This document shows positions 1-7,855 of a DNA stretch of 64,000 nucleotides, piece by piece; within the stretch, counting starts at the first letter, position 1, and each line of letters begins with the position of its first letter. This DNA is from Hyphomicrobiales bacterium. GTDB lineage: Bacteria > Pseudomonadota > Alphaproteobacteria > Rhizobiales > RI-29. Made by a program: the position numbers and the translations under genes. Below the pieces are notes generated by a model. The model was given only the letters and a program-made list of their open reading frames with translations. It was not told the origin of the DNA and did not search any database. The stretch covers positions 310,001-374,000 of the forward strand of contig WGLQ01000004.1 of NCBI GenBank assembly GCA_016125495.1, written 5' to 3'.

Positions 1-174
1 GCCGGGCTTCTGGATGAGGTCGACGATCTCCGCACTCGCAAGGCCGCCCGGCTTGAACAGCCAGCCGCAATTGGCGACGTGCAACGCCTGGACATCCCGG
101 TTGAGCCGCGCGATGGCTGCTGCGTCACCTGCTGCTGCGACCCTCACCTCGTAGCTCGGGACGGCGCTCGCCAT
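1..174 (-). CDS. GNAT-family N-acetyltransferase, N-terminal part (truncated by window edge)
   Basis: Only the first 58 codons lie in the window; the gene continues leftwards. The protein begins MASAVPSYEVRVAAAGDAAA, followed by AIARLNRDVQALHVANCGW. This is the usual opening of a GNAT domain (first beta strand, then a helix with D-A-x-x-I-A-x-L-N). The start lies 4 bp after the stop of the FNR-type regulator gene on the same strand, so the two are probably co-transcribed with the regulator first. The substrate cannot be inferred. The call rests on fold-like features of a fragment. Confidence 0.65.
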   Translation of the reverse strand, partial: MASAVPSYEVRVAAAGDAAAIARLNRDVQALHVANCGWLFKPGGLASAEIVDLIQKPG

Positions 175-178
175 CGCG

Positions 179-931
179 TCACTCGCCTTCGGCGGCTGCC
201 ACGAGGCGTTCGAAGGCCGGCACCTGGATTTCCCGGCTCGAACCGATCGAGATGATGCCCTCGCCGTTCAGCTTCGACATCTGCCGGCTGACCGTCTCGA
301 TGGTCATGCCGAGGTACTCGGCGATTTCGGCGCGGGTGAGCGGCAGCCGCAGAACGATGCTGTTGGAGTCCGCATCGCCCATCGCCCGCCGCGCGAGCAG
401 CACGAGGAAGCTCGCGACCTTCTCGCGCGCCGTCTTGCGTCCGAGCAAGAGCATCCAGTCGCGCGCCGCATCGAGTTCGTCCAGCGTCATTTCGAGCAGC
501 CGGCTCTCGAGCTGGACGGTCTCTTTCAGTATGCGGTTGAAGGGCTTCTTCTGGAATAGGCAGAGCGTGACCTCCGTGGCCGCGATCGCATCGTAGGCTT
601 GCAGCCGGCGGTGCGCGTTGCCGACGAAGTCGGAGGGAAACAGCAACCCGACCATCTGCGTGCGGCCATCCGCGAGGGTCTTGGTCAACTTGACCACACC
701 GGTCACGATACTGCCGACGAAGTCCGTCTCCTCGCCGGAAGCGACGATTTCCTGGCCGGGCGCATAGGTTTTGTAGCTCTTGATCGGGTTCAGTCGGTTC
801 AGCTCCGCCTCACCGCAATAGGCACAAACCGCGCGCTCGCGGATCGGGCATTCGCCGCACTTGAGGTGTGTACGCTTGGATCCGATCGGCGGCTCGGCCG
901 CCCCGGTGGGTTTATGCTCCATGGCGCTCAT
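179..931 (-). CDS. Crp/Fnr-family transcriptional regulator with FNR-type Fe-S cysteines (FnrL/FnrN-like)
   Basis: The 250-residue protein has the FNR layout. An N-terminal cysteine cluster (C25, C28, C36, C39 in KCGECPIRERAVCAYC) is followed by a cyclic-nucleotide-binding-like barrel with one further Cys near residue 123 (TLCLF), matching the fourth ligand of E. coli FNR. The C-terminal winged helix (about 195-245) has a recognition helix with E-T-V-S-R, the E-x-x-S-R signature that reads TTGAT half-sites. By family it is an oxygen-labile [4Fe-4S] activator of microaerobic genes. It leads the GNAT fragment by 4 bp. I saw no TTGAT-N4-ATCAA box in its own upstream region, so autoregulation is not supported here. 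Confidence 0.9.
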   Translation of the reverse strand: MSAMEHKPTGAAEPPIGSKRTHLKCGECPIRERAVCAYCGEAELNRLNPIKSYKTYAPGQEIVASGEETDFVGSIVTGVVKLTKTLADGRTQMVGLLFPSDFVGNAHRRLQAYDAIAATEVTLCLFQKKPFNRILKETVQLESRLLEMTLDELDAARDWMLLLGRKTAREKVASFLVLLARRAMGDADSNSIVLRLPLTRAEIAEYLGMTIETVSRQMSKLNGEGIISIGSSREIQVPAFERLVAAAEGE

Positions 932-1201
932 TCAACCTCGCATAGCCCGAGAGCGGGGCGCATCGGGTTCGCAACCGCCGTGCCCCGTTTGGGGCGGCTC
1001 GACGGTCGAGGCCGGCAGAGGGGTGCTGCGGTCGCGCGTCACGAAGTCGCGATGGATCCTCTCGGCGTACATCCGAGATCGGGTGACGCTCCACAGCCGC
1101 ACTCCTTGCGCACAATAGCTTTATCGTCTGGGTACGCAAACCCTCTTCTCGCGGTTGTCAGCTGCACCGGTTCTGCACGGCCGGCCACACCAACCACACC
1201 G

Positions 1202-2155
1202 CTAGACCTGCCAAATCCGATCGAGCGCCGCATGATAAATCCGGTCGGCGAGCGTCTCGCCCTCTGGATGCCATGAAACGACGTTCTCGAGCATGATGCC
1301 GGCGTTGATCTCCATCACGCGTTCACCGTCGGGGGCCGCGGCGATGTCGACCGAGCAAAAGCGTGCCCCCGCCGCCGCCTGTGCACGGCGCGCGAGATCG
1401 ATCGTCTCGGCGATTTCGGGGCCCTCGAGGTCGTAGAGCCGCGCTCGCGCTCCCATTCCGAGATTGTGCCGCCATTGGATCGCCACCACCTCGCCAGCCG
1501 CCGGGACGGCGCCGAGTTCGCAGGAAATCGCGCTCCAGGCGTCCTCCGACAGCGCGAGTTCGCCCTCCGCGATTCGCCGCTCGATGAGCTGGCGGTTGCT
1601 CGCCCGCCCGTCGCCGACGACCACCGGCCTCTCCTTGCCGTAGGCCAGCAGCGGCTCGCCATCGAGCAGCATCACACGCACTTCGCGGCCGAGATCCATG
1701 AACGGGCTGACCGCGACCGCCCTGGCTCGCTCGAACAGCTTTGTGACGGCCCGCTCGTAGGTCGCCGGATCACGCGCCAACAGCACTTCGCGGCCACCTG
1801 TGCCGTTGTTGTCCTTGACCACGACGTTGCGATCGAAAGCCTCGAAGGCCTCGAGAAGCCCGCGCCAGTTGCCCGGCACGTGGACGAACGGAAAGATTTC
1901 GGGATGGACGAACAGCCGGTGCGGAACGTGTGCCACCCCGGATCGAGCGAGGACCTCGGCCGTCGCCGCCTTGTCGTCGCAGAGCTTCAGCACGCTCGAG
2001 CTGTTCAACCCGAGATCGTAGCCGAACACCACCTGCCGCCGCCCGCCGCGGCTCAGCGTTGCGATCCAGCCGAGCGAGAAGACCTCGAGTTCGAGGCCAT
2101 GGCGCTCGCCATAGCGGGCGAGTGAGCGCAGCAGCACGCGATCGTCGTTTTTCAT
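1202..2155 (-). CDS. ATP-grasp fold protein (RimK/cyanophycin-synthetase-like ligase), substrate unknown
   Basis: The protein of about 317 residues carries ATP-grasp features: a nucleotide-binding loop VVVKDNNGTGG, a central segment with SPFMDLGREVRVMLLDG, and a C-terminal metal-binding strand ERVMEINAGIML. Such enzymes form amide or peptide bonds through acyl-phosphate intermediates. Nothing nearby identifies the substrate. The frame stays open to an ATG at 2227, with another ATG at 2170 that has GAGGG only 2 nt upstream. I chose 2155 because the preceding residues are Arg/Ser-rich and look non-conserved. The genes on either side give no pathway link. Confidence 0.75.
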   Translation of the reverse strand: MKNDDRVLLRSLARYGERHGLELEVFSLGWIATLSRGGRRQVVFGYDLGLNSSSVLKLCDDKAATAEVLARSGVAHVPHRLFVHPEIFPFVHVPGNWRGLLEAFEAFDRNVVVKDNNGTGGREVLLARDPATYERAVTKLFERARAVAVSPFMDLGREVRVMLLDGEPLLAYGKERPVVVGDGRASNRQLIERRIAEGELALSEDAWSAISCELGAVPAAGEVVAIQWRHNLGMGARARLYDLEGPEIAETIDLARRAQAAAGARFCSVDIAAAPDGERVMEINAGIMLENVVSWHPEGETLADRIYHAALDRIWQV

Positions 2156-2311
2156 GGAACGGCTCGACATCACCCTCGGGCATGATGCCCGTCGCACGTT
2201 CATGCTGGATCGCCGCGCGGCCGGCAAGCGTCGGTCGGATCGCGATTTGCGGGAGGGGATTGCGCACGCTCGCGAGCCCCTGTGGGCCCCATTCGGGCAG
2301 GGCGTGCGGCT

Positions 2312-3082
2312 CTACTTCTTGCGGAAGGCGTCGAGCGAGACGACCGTCGCCGTGGGCTTGTCCTCATCCTCGGCGTCGTCCGGTGCCGCATCGCCCGCGG
2401 CATCTGGTGCTGGCAGTCCACCGACCGGCCCCGGTTCGCTGCCACCGCGCAAGGTATCGAGGGCATCGTCGAGGGCCTCGCCGAGCAAATCGTCGGTGTT
2501 CTTGCCGTCCCGTCCGCGACCCTTGCCGCGGCCCGTGATCGCACTATTCTGCTCGCTGGCGATCGGCTCGCCCATGCTCGTCGCCACGCGCGGTCCGCGC
2601 GGCCCGTCGTCCTGCTGATCGCGCGAGGCCCTGGCTTCGGCGAAGATCTCACCGAGCGTCTTGCCCTCGTCGCCCGCGCCAAGCGCGTCCCCTGCGCCCC
2701 GTGCCCCTTGCCTGTTCGAATCGGACCCGACCGGCTCGAACTGGAGCCCGTAGGGCACGCTTGGATCGTAGAACATCTTGATCGCGCGATAGGGAACCAC
2801 CAATTGCTCGGTGCGCCCGTTGAACGACAGCTTGACCTCGAAGTGTTCCTTCTCGGCCGTGAGGTCCCAGAACTGGTGCTGCAGGACGATCGTCATGTCC
2901 TCGGGATAGAGCTGGCGCAGCCGCTTGGAAACCGACACGCCCGGCGCGCCCGTCGAAAACGAGATGTAGAAGTGGTGCTCGCCCGGCAGTCCGTTCACCG
3001 CCGCATGCGCAAGCACGCGGCGCACGATTCCGCGCAACGCGTCCTGGGCCAACGCCTCGTAGTCGATCTCGAAGTCGGCCAT
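2312..3082 (-). CDS. sspB: ClpXP adaptor SspB, alphaproteobacterial type
   Basis: The 256-residue protein starts MADFEIDYEALAQDALRG. Residues 1 to about 125 form the SspB substrate-binding domain, with the conserved block LYPEDMTIVLQHQFWDL and a following FNG strand. A long acidic, Gly/Pro/Asp-rich linker (about 130-240) ends in a short conserved tail VVSLDAFRKK, the position at which SspB proteins carry the ClpX-docking peptide. SspB captures ssrA-tagged proteins and hands them to ClpXP. The gene sits directly downstream of the tmRNA gene on the same strand, so tag and adaptor are neighbours. Confidence 0.93.
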   Translation of the reverse strand: MADFEIDYEALAQDALRGIVRRVLAHAAVNGLPGEHHFYISFSTGAPGVSVSKRLRQLYPEDMTIVLQHQFWDLTAEKEHFEVKLSFNGRTEQLVVPYRAIKMFYDPSVPYGLQFEPVGSDSNRQGARGAGDALGAGDEGKTLGEIFAEARASRDQQDDGPRGPRVATSMGEPIASEQNSAITGRGKGRGRDGKNTDDLLGEALDDALDTLRGGSEPGPVGGLPAPDAAGDAAPDDAEDEDKPTATVVSLDAFRKK

Positions 3083-3189
3083 GGCCCACCCGGCGGCTTC
3101 ACCACCCGTCCCGTCGGCTCGCTGTCCGGCTCACGGAGCCCGGTGCTCGCCACCACGCCCCCGGTTGGCGCCCGGTGTGCGCGGGAATT

Positions 3190-3535
3190 GATTGGAGGGC
3201 TTCTGTTGCCCGGTGCCCTCCGAACCGCGCCTAAACCCTGCTAGAGGCTTAGGACTTGATTCCCGGTACCGGGACCGCGTTACGCGGCCACAGCCTCCGG
3301 AGCATAGTTGTCGTTGGCAACTATTGATTTGGCCCGATGTCGGCGGAACCATGCCGAGCGAAAGATCGTCCTTTACACCCTCGTCGATCCTATTTCGCCC
3401 CCATCACCAGCTCACGCCGGGCCTTGTCCGGCTCGCCCGTCTCGTGGGCTGATGGTGGAGGCGCCGGGTACCGCCCCCGGGTCCGAATGGCTTATTACGA
3501 CGGCAGTTTATCGCCATAGCCGGATGCTTCCGGCG
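3190..3535 (-). ncRNA. ssrA: Circularly permuted (two-piece) tmRNA precursor
   Basis: On the minus strand the acceptor piece comes first. It has a T-arm-like hairpin CCGGG-N7-CCCGG and ends in GCGCCTCCACCA, with CCA at 3455-3453. An intervening segment of about 50 nt follows, and then the coding piece starting GGGGGCGAAATAGGATCG at 3402. The two ends pair as a 7-bp acceptor stem with G3-U70, the alanine identity element. The coding piece carries a resume codon and a tag frame encoding ANDNYAPEAVAA plus TAA, followed by strong hairpins, the last at 3221-3194 (GGAGGGC/GCCCTCC). This permuted order is characteristic of alphaproteobacteria, where processing removes the intervening segment. The outer ends are estimates: the 5' end from the promoter, the 3' end from the last hairpin. 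Confidence 0.95.
3280..3318 (-). other. tmRNA proteolysis-tag reading frame (ANDNYAPEAVAA, stop TAA)
   Basis: Twelve codons read from GCC at 3318-3316 to the TAA at 3282-3280. They encode a 12-residue tag starting A-N-D-N and ending in A-V-A-A. The small C-terminal residues are the ClpX recognition signal, and the AND-N head is the part bound by SspB in characterised systems. The frame is preceded by AATAGTT, as usual upstream of tmRNA resume codons. The tag is encoded inside the RNA gene and is not a free-standing protein. Confidence 0.95.
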
Positions 3536-3541
3536 ATGAAC

Positions 3542-3569
3542 AATATAGCGCATCACTCGTGAAATCCAA
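3542..3569 (-). promoter_or_regulatory. Predicted housekeeping promoter of ssrA
   Basis: On the minus strand TTGGAT (3569-3564) and TATATT (3547-3542) are separated by 16 bp. This predicts a transcript start near 3535, just ahead of the acceptor piece of the permuted tmRNA. It is the best sigma-70-like promoter in this interval. Support is positional and by consensus only. Confidence 0.6.
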
Positions 3570-3730
3570 GGGCTTGGCGAAGCCTAGTTGCAGTTTCGTC
3601 ACGATCTGCCGTTCGCCGTGACGGACCGGTCACGGCGATGACCCGGCTCGGTGGTGAAGGGCGCGCCTGCCTGGTTGGCGCGCCCGCGAAATTCGTGCCC
3701 CGGCGGCATGGAATCGCCTAAGCTCGGCGC

Positions 3731-4546
3731 ATGCGCCAGTATCTCGATCTCCTCGCCCGGGTTCGCCGCGATGGCGTGCGGACCGACGACCGCACCGGCA
3801 CCGGGACCCTCAGCGTCTTCGGCCACCAGATGCGCTTCGAGATGTCGGACGGCTTTCCACTCGTCACCACCAAGCGCCTGCATCTGCCGTCCATCGTCCA
3901 TGAGCTGATCTGGTTCCTCTCGGGCGACACGAACATCGCCTATCTGAACGCGAATGGCGTCACGATCTGGGACGAATGGGCCGACGAGCACGGCGATCTC
4001 GGCCCCGTCTATGGCCGCCAGTGGCGAAGCTGGCAGGCTCCGGACGGCCGCGTCATCGACCAGCTCGCCGGCGTCGTTTCGGCCTTGCGGTCAAATCCCT
4101 TCTCGCGCCGCCACCTCGTCACGGCCTGGAATCCGTCCGACGTCGACAAGATGGCGCTGCCGCCCTGCCATTGCCTCTTCCAGTTCCACGTCGCGCCGGC
4201 CCGTACGCCGGCTGGCCGGCCAGTGCTCTCGCTCCAGCTCTACCAGCGCTCGGCGGACGTCTTTCTCGGCGTGCCCTTCAACATCGCCTCCTACGCCCTG
4301 CTCCTGCACATGGTGGCTGAGGTCGCCGACCTCGAACCCGGCACGTTCGTGCACACGCTCGGCGATGCCCATCTCTACCTCAACCATCTCGATCAGGCGG
4401 ACGAGCAGCTGCGGCGCGAGCCGCTCGCGCTGCCGCGTCTCCGACTCTCGCCGAGCGTCGGCGACCTCTTTGCCTTTCGTTACGAGGACGTGACGATCGA
4501 GGATTATCGTGCCCATCCCCACATCAAGGCGCCGGTGGCGGTATGA
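3731..4546 (+). CDS. thyA: Thymidylate synthase (ThyA)
   Basis: The 271-residue protein is close to the usual 264. It converts dUMP to dTMP using 5,10-methylene-THF, producing dihydrofolate. The catalytic Cys146 is in [11 protein letters not shown]. Other signatures are [11 protein letters not shown] near the N terminus, [16 protein letters not shown], and [13 protein letters not shown] near the C terminus. Its TGA overlaps the ATG of folA (ATGA at 4543-4546). That couples it to the enzyme that regenerates tetrahydrofolate from the dihydrofolate made here. Confidence 0.98.
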   Translation: MRQYLDLLARVRRDGVRTDDRTGTGTLSVFGHQMRFEMSDGFPLVTTKRLHLPSIVHELIWFLSGDTNIAYLNANGVTIWDEWADEHGDLGPVYGRQWRSWQAPDGRVIDQLAGVVSALRSNPFSRRHLVTAWNPSDVDKMALPPCHCLFQFHVAPARTPAGRPVLSLQLYQRSADVFLGVPFNIASYALLLHMVAEVADLEPGTFVHTLGDAHLYLNHLDQADEQLRREPLALPRLRLSPSVGDLFAFRYEDVTIEDYRAHPHIKAPVAV

Positions 4547-5085
4547 GCTACGGCACGCCTCCGATCGTGGTGGAACTCGTCGTTGCCGTCGCCGAGAATG
4601 GCGTCATCGGCAGGGACGGCAAGCTGCCGTGGCGGATGCCGACCGATCTGAGACGCTTTCGCGCGCTGACCCTCGGCAAACCCGTCGTCATGGGCCGGCG
4701 GACCTTCGCGTCGCTGAAGGGCCCGCTCGATCGCCGCTGCAATGTGGTCGTCACGACGGATCGCGGTTTCGCGCCCGCTGGCGTGCTCGTTGCCCATTCC
4801 ATCGAGGAGGCGCTCGAACGAGCGGCCGGCGCGGCCCACGCCTCCGGCGTCGGGGAGGTCGCCGTGATCGGTGGTGCCAAGATATACGCGGCCGCGCTCG
4901 AATTCGTCGATCGGGTCCACCTGACGATCGTGCACGCCGCGCCCGATGGCGATACCAGCATGCCCCCGTTCCCGGCGGAGCATTGGCGCGAGGTCAACCG
5001 CGTCCGCCAAGCCGCGGGTCCCGGCGACGACCACGACATGAGCTTCGTCGAATTGGTCCGCCGCTCGCGCCCGCCGGCCTCGTGA
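4543..5085 (+). CDS. folA: Dihydrofolate reductase
   Basis: The 180-residue enzyme reduces dihydrofolate to tetrahydrofolate with NADPH. The N-terminal segment has [18 protein letters not shown], the Met20-loop region, followed by [20 protein letters not shown] and the GRRTF nucleotide-binding motif. [14 protein letters not shown] is the conserved GG-x-x-I-Y block. The start overlaps the thyA stop by 4 bp, a translational-coupling arrangement fitting the shared folate cycle. The length is slightly above the usual 160 or so because of short insertions. Confidence 0.97.
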   Translation: MSYGTPPIVVELVVAVAENGVIGRDGKLPWRMPTDLRRFRALTLGKPVVMGRRTFASLKGPLDRRCNVVVTTDRGFAPAGVLVAHSIEEALERAAGAAHASGVGEVAVIGGAKIYAAALEFVDRVHLTIVHAAPDGDTSMPPFPAEHWREVNRVRQAAGPGDDHDMSFVELVRRSRPPAS

Positions 5086-5190
5086 CGGGTCCGAACGCGC
5101 GAATTCGGGCTGTTCTTGCCGCCCACGCACTTTGTCGCGACCGCGTCCCCTTGAACGATCGGCCGGGCAACCAACATGCTCGACAGTGCG

Positions 5191-5218
5191 TTTACAGCCT
5201 CGAGGGGGCTGCTATAAC
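5191..5218 (+). promoter_or_regulatory. Predicted promoter of the hflK-hflC-DUF2065 unit
   Basis: TTTACA (5191-5196) and TATAAC (5213-5218) are separated by 16 bp in the folA-hflK intergenic region, with a start expected near 5225. This would leave an untranslated leader of about 130 nt before hflK. No heat-shock (sigma-32-type) element was recognised. Consensus evidence only. Confidence 0.5.
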
Positions 5219-5356
5219 CACGTCGATCTCCGCAACTGCGACCTGCCCACGGGCGAGAGCAGGCAATCGGCCCGAGGGGCGGTGCCTTTCGATGTGACGA
5301 TGGCCAACAGGCGGTCGCCGTCGCTCGAGCCCGAGCAAAGGAACAAGGACCAGCCC

Positions 5357-6478
5357 ATGGCCTGGAATAATCAGAACGGTGGTGGTGGCCCCTGGGGTCG
5401 CGGTGGCGGAGGCCCCTGGGGTCAGGGCCCGCAGGGCGGCGGCCCGCAGCAGCCCGATCTCGAGGAGATCCTCAAACGCAGCCAGGACCGCCTGAAACAG
5501 GCGATGCCCGGCGGAGGCATGAGCAAGTCGTTCACCGCGCTGGTCGTCCTCGTTGGTTTGGCTGTCGCGGCATTCTTCGGCTTCACGGTGCGCATCAACC
5601 CCGACGAATACGGCGTCGTGCTGCGGTTCGGGGAGCACGTTCGCGATCTTCAGCCGGGCCTGCAGTTCCGTTGGCCTTATCCGATCGAGCAGGTGCTGCA
5701 GCCCAAGGTGACGCGCGTCAACCGGGTCGAGATCGGCATTCGCGGTGCGAGTGACACGGGCCGCTTCGCCGGACCGGACCGTGACGTGCCTGAAGAGAGC
5801 CTGATGCTCACGGGCGACGAGAACATCGTCGACGTCGACTTCGTGGTCTTCTGGCGCATCAACGACGCCAAGTCCTATCTGTTCAACATCCAGAACCCGA
5901 TCAATACGGTCAAGGAGATCGCCGAAAGCGCCATGCGTGAGGTCGTCGGGCGCAGCGACATTCAGCCCATCCTGACCCAGGATCGTGCTCGCGCCGAGCT
6001 TCAAGTGCGCGAACTCATCCAGCGCACGCTGGACAGCTATGGCGCTGGCATCCAGGTCACCCAGGTGCAGCTGCAGAAGGTCGACCCGCCGATGCAGGTG
6101 ATCGATGCCTTCCGTGACGTCCAGGCCGCGCGCGCCGACCAGGAGCGTCTGCAGAACGAGGCGCGCTCCTACGCCAACCGTGTCGTGCCCGAGGCGCGCG
6201 GTGATGCCGAGCGGATCGTACAGGGCGCGCAGGCCTACAAGGAGCGCGTCGTCGAGGAGGCCAAGGGTCAGGCGGCGCGCTTCGAGAGCGTGCTCCGCGA
6301 ATACCAGCTCGCCCCCGAGGTGACCCGCCAGCGGCTCTTCCTCGAGACCATGGAACGGGTTCTGGGTGGCACCGAAAAGATCATCATCGACCAGACGGGA
6401 GGCTCGGGCGTGGTGCCCTACCTGCCGCTCAACGAGATCAACCGCGGCCAGCCGGCCCAGCGTTCGACGGGGCAGTGA
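5357..6478 (+). CDS. hflK: FtsH protease regulator HflK (SPFH/Band 7 protein)
   Basis: The 373-residue membrane protein has a cytoplasmic, very Gly-rich N-terminal tail (residues 1-33: WNNQNGGGGPWG and repeats), one transmembrane helix (about 58-77), then a periplasmic Band 7/SPFH domain beginning VRINPDEYGVVLRFGE. A helical segment rich in Ala/Glu/Arg follows (about 250-320). HflK and HflC form a cage-like complex around the FtsH protease. I chose the ATG at 5357 because it gives the family-typical MxWNNQ start and has AAGGAC upstream. The reading frame is open further upstream to 5132. It is followed directly by hflC. Confidence 0.96.
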   Translation: MAWNNQNGGGGPWGRGGGGPWGQGPQGGGPQQPDLEEILKRSQDRLKQAMPGGGMSKSFTALVVLVGLAVAAFFGFTVRINPDEYGVVLRFGEHVRDLQPGLQFRWPYPIEQVLQPKVTRVNRVEIGIRGASDTGRFAGPDRDVPEESLMLTGDENIVDVDFVVFWRINDAKSYLFNIQNPINTVKEIAESAMREVVGRSDIQPILTQDRARAELQVRELIQRTLDSYGAGIQVTQVQLQKVDPPMQVIDAFRDVQAARADQERLQNEARSYANRVVPEARGDAERIVQGAQAYKERVVEEAKGQAARFESVLREYQLAPEVTRQRLFLETMERVLGGTEKIIIDQTGGSGVVPYLPLNEINRGQPAQRSTGQ

Positions 6479-6480
6479 TC

Positions 6481-7440
6481 ATGCGGACATTCCTCTTCAT
6501 CCTGCTCCTCCTGATCGGCGTTGCAGCCGTGGCGGCATCGTTCTCGATCTTCATCGTCGAGCAGACGCAGCAGGCGATCGTGCTGCGCTTCGGCGACCCG
6601 CGCAGCGAGATCAAGAAGCCGGGGCTCTACTTCAAGGTGCCGTTCGCCGAGACGGTGGAGTATTTCGATAAGCGCATTCTGGATCTCGACACCCAGCCGC
6701 AGGAGGTCATTGCCTCCGATCAGAAGCGGCTCGTCGTCAACTCCTTCGCGCGCTATCGCATCACCAACCCGCTACTCTTCTTCCAGACCGTTCGCGACCA
6801 GCGCATCGCCAACTCACGGCTCGGCTCGATCCTCGATTCGTCACTGCGCCGGGTGCTCGGCGCCGCGACCTTCCAGGATGTCGTGCGTGACAAGCGCGAG
6901 TCGCTGATGGCTGAAATCGCCAAGCAGTTCAATGCGGAAGCCGACGATTTCGGGGTCGAGATCGTGGACGTCAGGATCAAGCGCGCGGACCTGCCGCAAG
7001 CCAACTCCGACGCCATTTTCCGCCGTATGCAGACCGAGCGCGCCCGCGAGGCCGCTGAAATCCGCGCCGGCGGCGAGGAGATCGCCCGGCGCATCCGCGC
7101 CAACGCGGACCGCGAGGTGACCGTCATCACCGCTGGTGCAACTCGCGATTCCGAGCGCTTGCGCGGTGAAGGTGAGGGCGAGCGGGCCGGGATCCTCGCG
7201 AGTGCCTTCAACAAGGACGAGGACTTTTTCGCCTTCTATCGTTCGATGGAGGCATACGAGAAATCCTTCAGGGCGGGCGACACGCGCCTCGTCATCTCGC
7301 CCAACTCCGAGTTCTTCCGCTATTTCGGCACACCGGAGCCGGGCGGCAATGCGGCGAGCAGCCGGGCCGAGACCGCCATTCGCGGCAGCGGCGGCGCGCG
7401 TGGCGAGGCGGCCGGCATTGCCACCGGTGGGGCGAACTGA
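6481..7440 (+). CDS. hflC: FtsH protease modulator HflC (SPFH/Band 7 protein)
   Basis: The 319-residue partner of HflK has an N-terminal signal-anchor (MRTFLFILLLLIGVAAVAAS), then the SPFH domain (IFIVEQTQQAIVLRFGDP) and a long alpha-helical region with RMQTERAREAAEIRAGGEE. The ATG at 6481 has GGGG 8 nt upstream. A GTG at 6475 overlapping the hflK stop is the alternative start. The C-terminal 40 residues are low-complexity Ala/Gly and look dispensable. Confidence 0.96.
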   Translation: MRTFLFILLLLIGVAAVAASFSIFIVEQTQQAIVLRFGDPRSEIKKPGLYFKVPFAETVEYFDKRILDLDTQPQEVIASDQKRLVVNSFARYRITNPLLFFQTVRDQRIANSRLGSILDSSLRRVLGAATFQDVVRDKRESLMAEIAKQFNAEADDFGVEIVDVRIKRADLPQANSDAIFRRMQTERAREAAEIRAGGEEIARRIRANADREVTVITAGATRDSERLRGEGEGERAGILASAFNKDEDFFAFYRSMEAYEKSFRAGDTRLVISPNSEFFRYFGTPEPGGNAASSRAETAIRGSGGARGEAAGIATGGAN

Positions 7441-7503
7441 CGTTCGACCCGCCAGGCCTTCGGTGCGTGTCGAGGCCGTCACCGTCGGCGCCGGGGAGAG
7501 GCT

Positions 7504-7695
7504 ATGACGACCGACGATCTGTTGACCGCCCTCGGCCTCGTTCTGGTGATCGAGGGACTTGTTTGGGCCTTCTTTCCGCACTACGCGGAACGGATGCTGG
7601 AGGCCATCGCGGCGACCCCGCCCGAGGTCGTTCGGCTGTCCGCCGTTTTTTCGATCTCGGCGGGCGTTCTCATCGTGTGGTTGATTCGAGGCTAG
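7504..7695 (+). CDS. DUF2065 small membrane protein
   Basis: The 63-residue protein has two hydrophobic helices (about 6-24 and 46-61) flanking PHYAERMLEAIAATPPEVVR. It matches the DUF2065 family, short integral membrane proteins often found directly after hflC. No biochemical role is established. AGAGG precedes the ATG, and the gene lies about 60 bp after hflC in the same direction, so it probably belongs to the same transcript. Confidence 0.85.
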   Translation: MTTDDLLTALGLVLVIEGLVWAFFPHYAERMLEAIAATPPEVVRLSAVFSISAGVLIVWLIRG

Positions 7696-7855
7696 ATGGT
7701 TTTACCTGTGCCGCGTGCACGGGATAGAGCGCCCCGGATCCGGTGGCACGTCGGGAGGCGTGGAGATGCTTGCTCGCGGGATGTCTGGCGTCGATGCTGA
7801 TGGGTGCGTCCGCGGTGGCGTAACGAACAGGGCCGTGCCGCTAGCTCGCCGGACG

